NCBI GenBank assembly: GCA_023267855.1
Contig: JALNLN010000004.1
Span: 1 to 64,000 of the forward strand
Origin: Candidatus Geocrenenecus dongiae
GTDB lineage: Archaea; Thermoproteota; Nitrososphaeria_A; Caldarchaeales; Wolframiiraptoraceae
DNA length: 64,000 bases
Direction: 5' to 3'
Both the position numbers and the translations under genes were made by a program. Of this stretch, positions 17,606 through 26,165 are shown one piece after another. The notes beneath the pieces were generated by a model. It worked only from the letters and a program-made list of their open reading frames with translations, was not told the origin of the DNA and did no database searches. The number at the start of each line of letters is the position of its first letter. Position 1 is the stretch's first letter.

Positions 17606-18387
17606 ACCAACCCCCTAGACTTTATTATCTCTACTATCTTTGAAGCCACCTCATCTACACTCCCAGTTATTATCTCAGCTTTCCTCTCTACTGGGGGCAC
17701 GTAGAGTTCTACCATCTCTATGGGTGATGCTTCTTTTACAGCTTCCCTAGCTAATCCCAGATCATCAAGGTTTAGGATTTTTATTTCTTTACGCATAGCT
17801 TTCCTAACACCCATTATTGAGACGTATCTAGGCTCGTTTATGCCAGTCTGTATTGTTAAGAGAGCTGGCAAACTGAGTTCTATTATCTCTTCTAATCCAC
17901 CTTCAAGTTCTCTATTGACTCTAACAATTCCACCATCTATCTCAATCTTCTTTACTAATGTTGCATGAGGGATGCCCAGCATTTCTGCTAGAGCCTGCCC
18001 AACTACAGAGTATCCATCATCACTCGCCTGGACTCCGGTTAATATCAGATCATAATGGATGTCTTTAACGACCTTGTAGAGTATCTTAGCAATTACCAAA
18101 GGATCCCATGAAGCTATTCTAGGATCTGTAACTCTTATTGCATTATCTGCTCCTTTTGCTAGACATTTTCTTAACGTACTATCTGCAGACTCATCTCCAA
18201 TCGTTACTACAGTTACAGTTCCACCAAACTTCTCTTTAATTCTAAGAGCTTCCTCAACAGCATAGTCATCCCATTCATTAATATCGAATACTAAACCAGA
18301 TTTATCGATATCTTTCTTAACGGGATCCACTTTTACCTCTATTTCAGAAACATCTGGAACATGTTTAACACAAACAACGATATTCAT
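17602..18387 (-). CDS. etfB: Electron transfer flavoprotein beta subunit
   Basis: The protein has 261 residues beginning MNIVVCVKHVPDVSEIEV. It has the ETF-beta signature: INEWDDYAVEEALRIKE, VVTIGDESADSTLRKCLAKGAD and GVQASDDGYSVVGQALAEMLG. The start has a textbook GGAGGT site 6 bases upstream. Whether this ETF is a bifurcating type cannot be decided by eye; the lack of adjacent fixBCX-like genes and the presence of a separate EtfD-like membrane protein favour simple transfer to quinone. Confidence 0.95.
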   Translation of the reverse strand: MNIVVCVKHVPDVSEIEVKVDPVKKDIDKSGLVFDINEWDDYAVEEALRIKEKFGGTVTVVTIGDESADSTLRKCLAKGADNAIRVTDPRIASWDPLVIAKILYKVVKDIHYDLILTGVQASDDGYSVVGQALAEMLGIPHATLVKKIEIDGGIVRVNRELEGGLEEIIELSLPALLTIQTGINEPRYVSIMGVRKAMRKEIKILNLDDLGLAREAVKEASPIEMVELYVPPVERKAEIITGSVDEVASKIVEIIKSRGLV

Positions 18388-18554
18388 GAGAAAACCTCCA
18401 TACCGAGAGCTACAACTACATGAATACCATGCCTAAGCCTAGTATATTTAGTTTTTATTTAATTTAATTCTCTCTACCATAAACTTTCTAGACCTCAGGA
18501 TCTCCCATGATATTTAGTGGTAAACATTTTATATATCTAGGCTTATAAAAGATT

Positions 18555-19487
18555 TTGGGAAATATTTTGGAGAAGAAAAATGTAGAGTTGGTTGATTTCC
18601 ATGTACATCCTCTATTGAACGTGGTTAACGAAAAAGAGTTTTTGAAAGAAGTTGAGAAAGCTAATTTAGATCTAGTTGTTTTAGTAGCTTTAGATTTAGA
18701 TCCAGGTTTCTTAGAAGATTGGTGTGTTAGGAGGAAGTTTCTAGAAGACTGTCTTGAATTGAATATCTGTGATTGTCTTCAAGCTCTAGATACTGTAAGA
18801 AGAATGTTGAACATGGGCCATGTAGATAATAATGTTGTTGGGAAGCTTGTTAAAGATAACCCTAGAAGATTTCTAGGTATAGGGTCTGTGAACCCTTGTA
18901 AGAGTCTTAGCTATGTTAAAGAAAAATTGAAAGAGATAAAGAAGCTGGGATTGATAGGTGTAAAGCTTATTCCTACACTCCAATTCTTTAATCCATTGAG
19001 AGAAGAGAAGAAGCTCAAGGAAATCTTTGATTTCTGTGAAGAACATGATAAGATAGTTTTATATCATACAGGATGTGATCCATATCTTTGGGAAGCTCCC
19101 AGGTTTTCTGAGAACGCTAACCCTATCTACCTGGAAAGTTACGTAAGAGAATATAAAAATGTAAAATTCATCTTAGCCCACATGGGTTCATATAGTTCAA
19201 AATATCCTGGAATATGGTTTAGAGAAGCTGTTGAACTTGGAAAGAAGTATAGTAATGTTTGGTTTGATGTATCGGCTGTACCCTACCTACTCCTAGAGAA
19301 AAACTATACTGAAATTATTCATAGAGAGATTGGATGGGATAGAATTCTCTTCGGATCAGATTACCCAGTAGTTTATAACTCTAGTATAAGCTCGCTGATT
19401 AGTTATTTAGAGAAGTATAGCTATCTATCTGAAAAAGATTTTTGTAAGGTTATGGGTTTGAATGCTGTTAGGCTTCTAGGTTTGTGA
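18555..19487 (+). CDS. Amidohydrolase-2 family TIM-barrel hydrolase
   Basis: The protein has about 310 residues. The N-terminal VDFHVHPLL supplies the HxH metal pair, VKLIPTLQFF and IVLYHTGCDP supply later barrel strands with a His, ILAHMGSY another His, and RILFGSDYPV the Asp. This is the decarboxylase/amidohydrolase-2 pattern (ACMSD-like). TTG 18555 and TTG 18567 are both possible starts; TATA-like elements at 18528-18536 and 18541-18549 would make either nearly leaderless. It lies inside the acyl-CoA island and converges on the acyl-CoA synthetase with a 12-base overlap. Confidence 0.8.
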   Translation: MGNILEKKNVELVDFHVHPLLNVVNEKEFLKEVEKANLDLVVLVALDLDPGFLEDWCVRRKFLEDCLELNICDCLQALDTVRRMLNMGHVDNNVVGKLVKDNPRRFLGIGSVNPCKSLSYVKEKLKEIKKLGLIGVKLIPTLQFFNPLREEKKLKEIFDFCEEHDKIVLYHTGCDPYLWEAPRFSENANPIYLESYVREYKNVKFILAHMGSYSSKYPGIWFREAVELGKKYSNVWFDVSAVPYLLLEKNYTEIIHREIGWDRILFGSDYPVVYNSSISSLISYLEKYSYLSEKDFCKVMGLNAVRLLGL

Positions 19488-21182
19488 TAGTTTCTTGAGT
19501 TCTTCTTCTCTCAAGACCCTTCTCAACACTTTTCCAACCATACTCATCGGCAGCTCTTTCCTTATCTCTAGTTCTCTTATCGCTTTGTAGGGTGCGACAC
19601 GGTCGTTTACAAACTTCATTAATTCTTCTTCAGTAGCTGTAGCTCCTTCTTTTAATACTACGAATGCTTTAGGTATCTCTCCAGCAATCGGATCCGGCTT
19701 ACCTACTACAGCTGCAAACTTTACCGCTGGATGCTCATAGAGTATGTCTTCTAGTTCTCTTGGATATACACTGTACCCTTTATACTTGATGAGATCCTTC
19801 TTCCTATCTGTTATGTAGAAGTAGCCGTCTTCATCCATCTTTCCAAGATCTCCAGTATATAGCCAGCCATCTCTAAGAGTTTGAGCTGTTTCTTCAGGTC
19901 TCTTCCAATACCCAATCATAACCTGTGGTCCCTTGACTACTAGTTCTCCAATCTCTCCTACAGGCATCTCTCTTGTACCCGTCTCGATATCCACTATCTT
20001 AGCTTCTGTATCAGGCCATGGAATACCTATAGAACCTACTTTTACCGTCTTCATAGTTGGATCAAGTGGGTTGCAGTGAGTTACAGGAGAAGCCTCTGTT
20101 AATCCATATCCTTCAACCAAGACTGCTCCCGTAATCTCCATAAACTTTTTCTGAACTTCAGGTGGAAGCGGAGCTGCACCAGATATACAGAATTTTATAG
20201 ATCTGAGGTTGTATTTACCGACTTTTGGATGATTAATTATTACAGCATACATAGTTGGAACACCTGGGAATAATGTTACCTTGTACTTCTCTATTGATTC
20301 TAACACTTGTTCTACGTCAAATCTAGGTAAGAGAACCATTGTTCCAGCAGAATATATGTTAAAATTCATTGCAACTGTCATTCCATAGATGTGGAAGAAT
20401 GGTAACACAGATAAACCAATATCTTGAGCGGGTTTAGCTCCAAGCCATGCAGCACATCCAATAGCATTAGCGACTAGATTGAAGTGTGTTAGCATTGCTG
20501 CTTTAGGTAGACCTGTCGTTCCACCAGTATACTGTAGAACAGCTAGATCTTCAAGTGGATTTATCTCTACTGCTGGAGGTTGTTCTAACGATCTCTCAAC
20601 CAATTCTTTAAAGAAGTATAGATTAGGTTCAGTTGCTATCTTCTCTGTAGGTATTTTCTTTAATAATTTTCCAAGGGTTGCAGTTAGCTTCGGCATGTAG
20701 TCTCCAAGCCAAGTTACTACTGCAAACTTTACTTTAGTATTCTTCCATATCTTCTTGAATCTTGGATAGAGAATGTCTAGTAAGATTATTGCTTTAGCTT
20801 CAGAATCATTTAACTGGAATTCTAGTTCTCTCTCAGTAAACAGGGGATTTACAGCTGTAACTATTCCTCCAAGCTTCAATATAGCATAGTAAGCAATAAC
20901 AAATTGAGGTGTATTTGGAAGAAATACGGCAACAACATCACCCTTCCGTATACCTAGATTGTAGAGAGCAGTAGCAAACCTATTCACCAAACTATTCAAC
21001 TCTCTATAAGTTATCTTTCTACCAAAAAATATTATGGCAACATGCTCAGGATAATTCTTAGCTGAATCTTCAAGAAACTTTGTTAAAGGGACTTTAGGAT
21101 AATCTATACTTTGTGGAACCCCCTCTGGCCAAAACTTTAACCAAGGCTTCTTACTATAAACAGATTCAGTTTCCCGAGACAT
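19476..21182 (-). CDS. AMP-forming acyl-CoA synthetase
   Basis: The protein has 568 residues. The adenylation motifs are complete: YTGGTTGLPKAAMLTH (phosphate loop), EGYGLTEASPVTH, WLYTGDLGKMDEDGYFYITDRKKDLIK in overlapping blocks, and the C-terminal catalytic Lys in MVGKVLRR. It resembles medium/long-chain fatty acid CoA ligases and should activate the substrate of the neighbouring beta-oxidation enzymes. A TATA element at 21199-21207 lies only about 20 bases before ATG 21182, so the transcript is probably leaderless. Confidence 0.94.
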   Translation of the reverse strand: MSRETESVYSKKPWLKFWPEGVPQSIDYPKVPLTKFLEDSAKNYPEHVAIIFFGRKITYRELNSLVNRFATALYNLGIRKGDVVAVFLPNTPQFVIAYYAILKLGGIVTAVNPLFTERELEFQLNDSEAKAIILLDILYPRFKKIWKNTKVKFAVVTWLGDYMPKLTATLGKLLKKIPTEKIATEPNLYFFKELVERSLEQPPAVEINPLEDLAVLQYTGGTTGLPKAAMLTHFNLVANAIGCAAWLGAKPAQDIGLSVLPFFHIYGMTVAMNFNIYSAGTMVLLPRFDVEQVLESIEKYKVTLFPGVPTMYAVIINHPKVGKYNLRSIKFCISGAAPLPPEVQKKFMEITGAVLVEGYGLTEASPVTHCNPLDPTMKTVKVGSIGIPWPDTEAKIVDIETGTREMPVGEIGELVVKGPQVMIGYWKRPEETAQTLRDGWLYTGDLGKMDEDGYFYITDRKKDLIKYKGYSVYPRELEDILYEHPAVKFAAVVGKPDPIAGEIPKAFVVLKEGATATEEELMKFVNDRVAPYKAIRELEIRKELPMSMVGKVLRRVLREEELKKLSQT

Positions 21183-21198
21183 ATACGAACACTATACT

Positions 21199-21226
21199 GT
21201 ATATATCAAAACAACCTATAAAAATT
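21199..21226. promoter_or_regulatory. Back-to-back TATA elements between acyl-CoA synthetase and EtfD genes
   Basis: Read on the minus strand, GATATATAC (21199-21207) lies about 20 bases from the acyl-CoA synthetase ATG. On the plus strand CCTATAAAAAT (21215-21225) would start a transcript near 21245, about 85 bases before the EtfD-like gene. The two elements are almost adjacent, so the two genes may be regulated from one site. A 23-codon frame (21235-21306) lies in the leader; I do not call it. Confidence 0.45.
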
Positions 21227-21327
21227 TTTATAATGTGGAGGCTGGATGATATAAAAGAAGTTAAAATGGATGGGAATGCTGGTTTATTTAAACGTAATAC
21301 ATAATTGGTCACTTATTATTCTTTGAT

Positions 21328-23334
21328 GTGATGTTTGGACAAATAGAGTATATGCCTTTTAGAGAAAATTATGGGCTTCTACCAGCTGAGACGAGTTTAA
21401 TAATGTACATCGTTCTGATACCATTCGCATTAATATTTTTCTATGGAGTTTGTCGGGGTTTAAAGGTTTATGGTTACAGTGCTCTGGTTAAGATGTCTAG
21501 GAATCCTGGAAGATGGTTTAGAGAATTTTTTAGATACTCTTTGCTTCAATTAAAGATTATTAGAGAAGTCTCAGCAGGATTTATGCACATCTTTGTTAGC
21601 TATAGCATATTCGTATTATTTATTGGAACTTTACTCGTTTTCATAGATAGCGATATACTCGAACCATTTAAACAGAAGTTACTCCAAGGTTCTTTATACC
21701 TGGTCTTCGAGTTTACACTTGACTTATTTGGATTAATGTTCTTAGCTGGTATTACACTTCAATTGATTAGGAGAGCTGGTGTTGTTAAGAGACTTAAACC
21801 AAGGCTGGAATATTATGGCTATCTATTCGGATTATTATTTATTGGTTTAACAGGCTTCATACTTGAAGGTATGAGAATCTACTTAACGAAGCCTTCATGG
21901 TCTAGTTATTCTTTCATAGGAGAAACTTTTTCTCTAATCTTTTCTTCAATAGAAGCTTCAGAGAATACGATAGCAACACTATATGCAGGTTTCTGGTGGG
22001 CTCATGCATTAACAGCTTTCATGCTCATCGGATTCTTACCCTATACTAATCTCCGACACATAATCGTTTCACCAATATATGCTGGACTTTCTTATGATGA
22101 GCCCAGGTTACCTCTTATAGCTAAGACACCGTTTAGGTTGGAAGAAATAGATGTTTCAAAGATGGAAGAGGTTGAGATAGGTTTTAGGAAGATTGGTGAT
22201 TTAGATTGGTATAGGAAGATGGGTTTTGAAGCATGTACAGATTGTGGTAGATGTGAAGCTTCATGTCCCGCATACATTTCTGGAACACCGTTGTCTCCTA
22301 GAAACATGATACAGAAACTTGACAAAATTCTTTGGAAAAGAAAACTCGTTGATGAAGATCTCTTCCAGTCTAGATATCTAACCTACGAAGAAGTTTATGC
22401 ATGTACGACATGTGGTGCATGCGTCTACGTCTGTCCGGTAATGATAAGTCCACTCGAATACCTCATAGAAGCTAGAAGATCTCTAGTCATGGAAGGTAGA
22501 CTTGAGAAGAAAGCATCTGAGACTCTAAACAATATTATGAAGACCGGGAACCCGTTCGGTTTACCTAGAAGGGAGAGAGATAAACTTGTAGAAGAATTAA
22601 AGAGCATTGGTGCTAGAACGGTACAAGAAAACCCAGATCCAGAATATGTTTACTGGATAGGTTGCTTAGCCGTCTATGATACAAGAGTGAGGAGCATAGC
22701 TAAGAAGATGGTTGAAGTGATGTGTAAAGCAGGTCTAAACTTTGCTATTCTAGGAAGTTTAGAAGAATGTACAGGAGAACCTGCAAGAAGAATTGGAGAA
22801 GAAGGATTATTCCAAGAACAAGCATATAAAAACATAGAAACATTCAAAAAATTCAGTATCAGAAAACTGGTAGTCCACTGTCCACACTGTTTCCAAGTTT
22901 TTAAGAATGAGTATAGAGAATTCGGATTAAACATAGAAGTACTCCACCACACACAAATTTTAAAAATGTTGGTAGAAGAAGGTAAGATCAAGCCTTCTCT
23001 GAAAAATGTAGTAACATTACATGATTCATGTTATCTCTCCAGATACAATAAGATAGTTAAAGAGCCTAGAAAAATTTTAGAATCTCTAGAATTGAGAGAG
23101 ATGGAGAGGTGTAGAGAAGATACTTTCTGTTGTGGTGGAGGTGGTGGAAATTACTGGAGTGAAGTTAGGAGAACAGTAAGAGAGAGTTTGCAGAGAGTTG
23201 AAGAAGCAGTTAAGATAGGTGCTGAAGTAATCATCACTGAGTGTCCATACTGCTTAATGATGCTTGAGGACGCTGTAAGAGTTGCTGGACTTGAAGAAAA
23301 GATAAAAGTCTTAGATATATCAGAGATATTCTAA
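21328..23334 (+). CDS. EtfD-like membrane iron-sulfur oxidoreductase (ETF:quinone)
   Basis: The protein has 668 residues (GTG 21328 or ATG 21331). Residues about 20-245 hold five to six membrane segments of a NarI/cytochrome b-like domain with several His. Two 4Fe-4S motifs follow, CTDCGRCEASCP (303-314) and CTTCGACVYVCP (359-370). The C-terminal half has two CCG-type cysteine-rich modules (LEECTGEPARR; DSCYLSRYNK with CCGGGGGNYW) as in HdrD/GlpC. Mycobacterial EtfD of this architecture links ETF to menaquinone, and the neighbourhood of etfAB and acyl-CoA genes supports the same role here. Confidence 0.9.
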   Translation: MMFGQIEYMPFRENYGLLPAETSLIMYIVLIPFALIFFYGVCRGLKVYGYSALVKMSRNPGRWFREFFRYSLLQLKIIREVSAGFMHIFVSYSIFVLFIGTLLVFIDSDILEPFKQKLLQGSLYLVFEFTLDLFGLMFLAGITLQLIRRAGVVKRLKPRLEYYGYLFGLLFIGLTGFILEGMRIYLTKPSWSSYSFIGETFSLIFSSIEASENTIATLYAGFWWAHALTAFMLIGFLPYTNLRHIIVSPIYAGLSYDEPRLPLIAKTPFRLEEIDVSKMEEVEIGFRKIGDLDWYRKMGFEACTDCGRCEASCPAYISGTPLSPRNMIQKLDKILWKRKLVDEDLFQSRYLTYEEVYACTTCGACVYVCPVMISPLEYLIEARRSLVMEGRLEKKASETLNNIMKTGNPFGLPRRERDKLVEELKSIGARTVQENPDPEYVYWIGCLAVYDTRVRSIAKKMVEVMCKAGLNFAILGSLEECTGEPARRIGEEGLFQEQAYKNIETFKKFSIRKLVVHCPHCFQVFKNEYREFGLNIEVLHHTQILKMLVEEGKIKPSLKNVVTLHDSCYLSRYNKIVKEPRKILESLELREMERCREDTFCCGGGGGNYWSEVRRTVRESLQRVEEAVKIGAEVIITECPYCLMMLEDAVRVAGLEEKIKVLDISEIF

Positions 23335-23350
23335 TTTAGATGTAATTGTC

Positions 23351-24331
23351 CTAGCTGGATATGGGAATCCATGAAAGTTCTGCGAGATCATATTGCATCC
23401 TAGCCATACTCGAGATCTGCTCATATATCTTCAATTCCCTAAACGTTAATTTTCCTAAAAGCATCTCCAATTTAATTTTCTCTAATCTTTTTATAACGTT
23501 ACTGAGCAAGCTGAATTCTTGGTTGAAGAATATTCTATAAACATCGTCATGATTCTCTACTAAAAGATTCTTAGCTTTACTCAACCTCTCAACAAATAAT
23601 TTATCAAGCATTCTCAGTAAACCTTTCTCCACCATTGAAGCTATTTCAGATGCTCTATCATTTATATTCTCTAGAAGATATACTGAAACTCTATAGTCGA
23701 GTAAATTGATGTTTGTTAAGTTTAGCTTAGTTTGTAGTATGGGTTCTTCAGCACAGCTTCTCAACAATCTTACACCGTAGAAATAGAGTTTATCCACCTC
23801 TTCATCTTTCTGTATTACTCTTTCCGCAAGCTCTACGTCTTCTTCTAATATTGCTGTTAGAGAAGCTTCTATAGACTCTCTAGAGATCTGCCACATTCTT
23901 TTAATTACATCTACTGGATGAAGTTCAAGTGGATCCATAAGCATCTTTAACACAAGTCTATCGTCATGTTCTTCAACAATTTCTAAACCCATTAACTTAT
24001 TCTTAATATTTGAGAATTTCTGTTCAAAGACTCCTATGATTTCTCTCGGCATCTCGACAATCATCATGTCGTATCCGAGTAAATATCCTCCAATAATATT
24101 ATTCACTAGCGATGTTACATCACCTCGATACTTTAAGTGTACAGATTTCTTAACTCTAGACTTTGAAGATGTTCTCATTATTAATGCTTCTCTCGTAATC
24201 TCTACTTCTAGCACATCTCCTTGTTTCAATTTCTGATTCTCTACCCAATCTCTAGGTAAGCTTACTACTAGAGAACCACCAGACTTCATTATACTCCTAA
24301 TCTCTCTTCTAGTATCCATTAGACAGCCCAT
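23351..24331 (-). CDS. AbrB-PhoU fusion regulator
   Basis: The protein has 326 residues. Residues about 10-55 form a SpoVT/AbrB DNA-binding domain (IMKSGGSLVVSLPRDWVEN, then LKQGDVLEVEI). The rest is helical with two PhoU-type repeats (around HPVDVIKRMWQISRESIEA and a second set near residue 215). In archaea this fusion is annotated as a phosphate uptake regulator, but no pst transporter genes are present here. ATG 24331 or ATG 24319 (MDTRREIRSI) can start it. The perfect palindrome immediately upstream is a likely binding site for its own product. Confidence 0.85.
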   Translation of the reverse strand: MGCLMDTRREIRSIMKSGGSLVVSLPRDWVENQKLKQGDVLEVEITREALIMRTSSKSRVKKSVHLKYRGDVTSLVNNIIGGYLLGYDMMIVEMPREIIGVFEQKFSNIKNKLMGLEIVEEHDDRLVLKMLMDPLELHPVDVIKRMWQISRESIEASLTAILEEDVELAERVIQKDEEVDKLYFYGVRLLRSCAEEPILQTKLNLTNINLLDYRVSVYLLENINDRASEIASMVEKGLLRMLDKLFVERLSKAKNLLVENHDDVYRIFFNQEFSLLSNVIKRLEKIKLEMLLGKLTFRELKIYEQISSMARMQYDLAELSWIPISS

Positions 24332-24336
24332 AGATA

Positions 24337-24358
24337 CATATTAATACGTATTAATATG
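24337..24358. promoter_or_regulatory. Perfect 22-bp palindrome, candidate operator
   Basis: The half-site CATATTAATAC (24337-24347) is followed without a gap by its exact reverse complement (24348-24358). It lies 6 bases upstream of the first ATG of the AbrB-PhoU gene and 46 bases before the divergent membrane protein gene, overlapping the likely TATA region of both. A symmetrical site suits the dimeric AbrB domain. Confidence 0.6.
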
Positions 24359-24404
24359 GATTTTCAAGATGAAATATTGATATAAATCGGAAATAGAAGA
24401 AGCG

Positions 24405-25160
24405 TTGATGACGTTCCGATTAGAGAAGAAGAAGCTAAGTCTCGATATTGCTTTAATCTCTACGAATGCAGCATTATATGCTCTCGTAGGTTTAGCTACA
24501 CATTTCGGCATATTTGCACCTGTTTTCGGTACTGTTAGATTCTGGCCCTCAGTATTCATACCAGCTCTCTTCTCAATACTCTTCTCACCTAAGATAGGAG
24601 CTACTGGTGCAGCTGTAGGGATCTTTATTAGTGATATGGTTGTACACGGCAACCCTATTCTAAGCATTACAGTAGGCGTTACAGCAAATTATACAGGATT
24701 CTATGTTATAGGTTTACTAGCTCGGGGGAGAACAACAAAACTGAAAACTATCTCAGCAGCTGGAATACAAGCAATACCATTAACCATAGCAGTTTTACAG
24801 TATCTTACAAGAGCCTTAGATGAATTAACCTCGTACACATTCATTATTGTTGCATTTATTGTATTCATGGCAGGCTTACTCTCAGCTCTACTTAAACCTC
24901 AGTACTCTAAGATAATCTATGCTTCATCTTCAGGCTTAATGGTTGGAAGTGCTATCATAGGTATAGGTCTATGGGCTTACAGTCAATTCGCCATGCTACC
25001 ATTTGGAGTATCTAACGCACCTATAATAGCAGCACTCACATGGTTTCTGTGGACTTATCTTACAGAAATACCGTTCCTCGTACTCCTTCTACCACCTATA
25101 CTCTACGCTGTTGCTAGAGCCTTACCTGAAAAAGTGAAATTAGAAGTCCTAGCAAAATAG
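24405..25160 (+). CDS. Multi-pass membrane protein, possible transporter component
   Basis: The protein has 251 residues with about seven hydrophobic segments (near 16-36, 46-66, 69-80, 87-105, 124-141, 146-166 and 182-240). The N-terminal block (NAALYALVGLATHFG, then FWPSVFIPALFSILFSPKIGATGAAVGIFISD) recalls S components of ECF vitamin transporters, where a gating GxxG helix and a short acidic end occur. The gene lies 11 bases before pantoate kinase, so import of a pantothenate-pathway compound is a reasonable but unproven guess. No ECF ATPase or T component is nearby. Confidence 0.6.
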   Translation: MMTFRLEKKKLSLDIALISTNAALYALVGLATHFGIFAPVFGTVRFWPSVFIPALFSILFSPKIGATGAAVGIFISDMVVHGNPILSITVGVTANYTGFYVIGLLARGRTTKLKTISAAGIQAIPLTIAVLQYLTRALDELTSYTFIIVAFIVFMAGLLSALLKPQYSKIIYASSSGLMVGSAIIGIGLWAYSQFAMLPFGVSNAPIIAALTWFLWTYLTEIPFLVLLLPPILYAVARALPEKVKLEVLAK

Positions 25161-25171
25161 GTGGTGTAAAA

Positions 25172-26137
25172 ATGGGTAGAATCTATAAAATTGGTTATGC
25201 GTATTTTCCCTCAGCGCTCTCAAGTATATTTTCTCCGAAGATAAGAATTGATGTACATGGAGTTGAATCTCATTTTGATAATATAGGTGCACGTGGTGGA
25301 GGATTCTCTCTAGTAGAAGGATGTGAAACATGGGTTAAGATAGATGAAGATGAAGAAAATGAAACAGAAGTCGTGGTAAATGATTCTATCAAATATTTCC
25401 CACCATCTCTTGAAGCTGCTGAAGAAATGAGAAGGAGATTTAACATAACTGGAAAGATAGAAATACGTCACAGAATACATGTTCCATTAGCTACGGGATT
25501 TGGTTCAAGTGCATCATCAATCGCTGGAACCGTATTAGCATTATCTACACTGACTGGACATGATTTAACATTGAGAGGAATACTGAAAATAACACATGAA
25601 ATTGAGTTGAAGTGTAGAACAGGATTGAATAGCGAGGCAGGATTCATAACAGGTGGACTAGTCTTAGTTTTAAGAGAAGGAGCACCGCCAAAAACAATCG
25701 TAGACAGTATACCTTTACCTCAAGATATAAAACTCGTAGCTCTAGTTGCAAGAAGTATGAAAACTTCTGAAGTAATAAGTGATTTCTCAAAGATTGAGTA
25801 TATAGAAGAAGTTGGAGATAAGTTTCTATCAAGAATACTAAAAAAACCTACGCCTCAAAACTTTCTGACATGCGCTAAAGAGTTTGCATATGAAGCAGGA
25901 TTTGTGACGAGCAGAGTTGAAGAAATGTTCGAAGTTTTAAGAAGACTCCCAATTGTAGGATATGCACAGAATATGTTGGGAGAAGCTGCCCATACATTAA
26001 TTTATGAAAGAGACTTAGAATATGTCTTAAAAGAACTGAGAGACTACTTCCAAAATGAAAGAATAGTTGTATCGGATTTGACTTCTACATGCAATGTATC
26101 TTCTAAGCAGATTGTGTTAGAGAAAAGCGTCAGCTGA
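25172..26137 (+). CDS. Pantoate kinase (archaeal CoA synthesis, GHMP family)
   Basis: The protein has 321 residues and ATG 25172 has GGTGG a few bases upstream. GHMP motifs appear in order: GARGGGFSLVEG near residue 39, PLATGFGSSASSIAGT near 107 (ATP-binding loop), and YAQNMLGEAAHTLI near 270. These blocks match COG1829 pantoate kinase better than mevalonate or homoserine kinases. It phosphorylates pantoate to 4-phosphopantoate, which phosphopantothenate synthetase then joins to beta-alanine. That second gene is not in the window. Confidence 0.82.
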   Translation: MGRIYKIGYAYFPSALSSIFSPKIRIDVHGVESHFDNIGARGGGFSLVEGCETWVKIDEDEENETEVVVNDSIKYFPPSLEAAEEMRRRFNITGKIEIRHRIHVPLATGFGSSASSIAGTVLALSTLTGHDLTLRGILKITHEIELKCRTGLNSEAGFITGGLVLVLREGAPPKTIVDSIPLPQDIKLVALVARSMKTSEVISDFSKIEYIEEVGDKFLSRILKKPTPQNFLTCAKEFAYEAGFVTSRVEEMFEVLRRLPIVGYAQNMLGEAAHTLIYERDLEYVLKELRDYFQNERIVVSDLTSTCNVSSKQIVLEKSVS

Positions 26138-26165
26138 ACACATGTTTCTGAAGTATAGGTTTTCG

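Noticed and set aside
21235-21306. 23-codon frame in the leader of the EtfD-like gene
   Set aside because: It is too short, has no clear ribosome site and no conserved feature; kept only as a note on the promoter entry.
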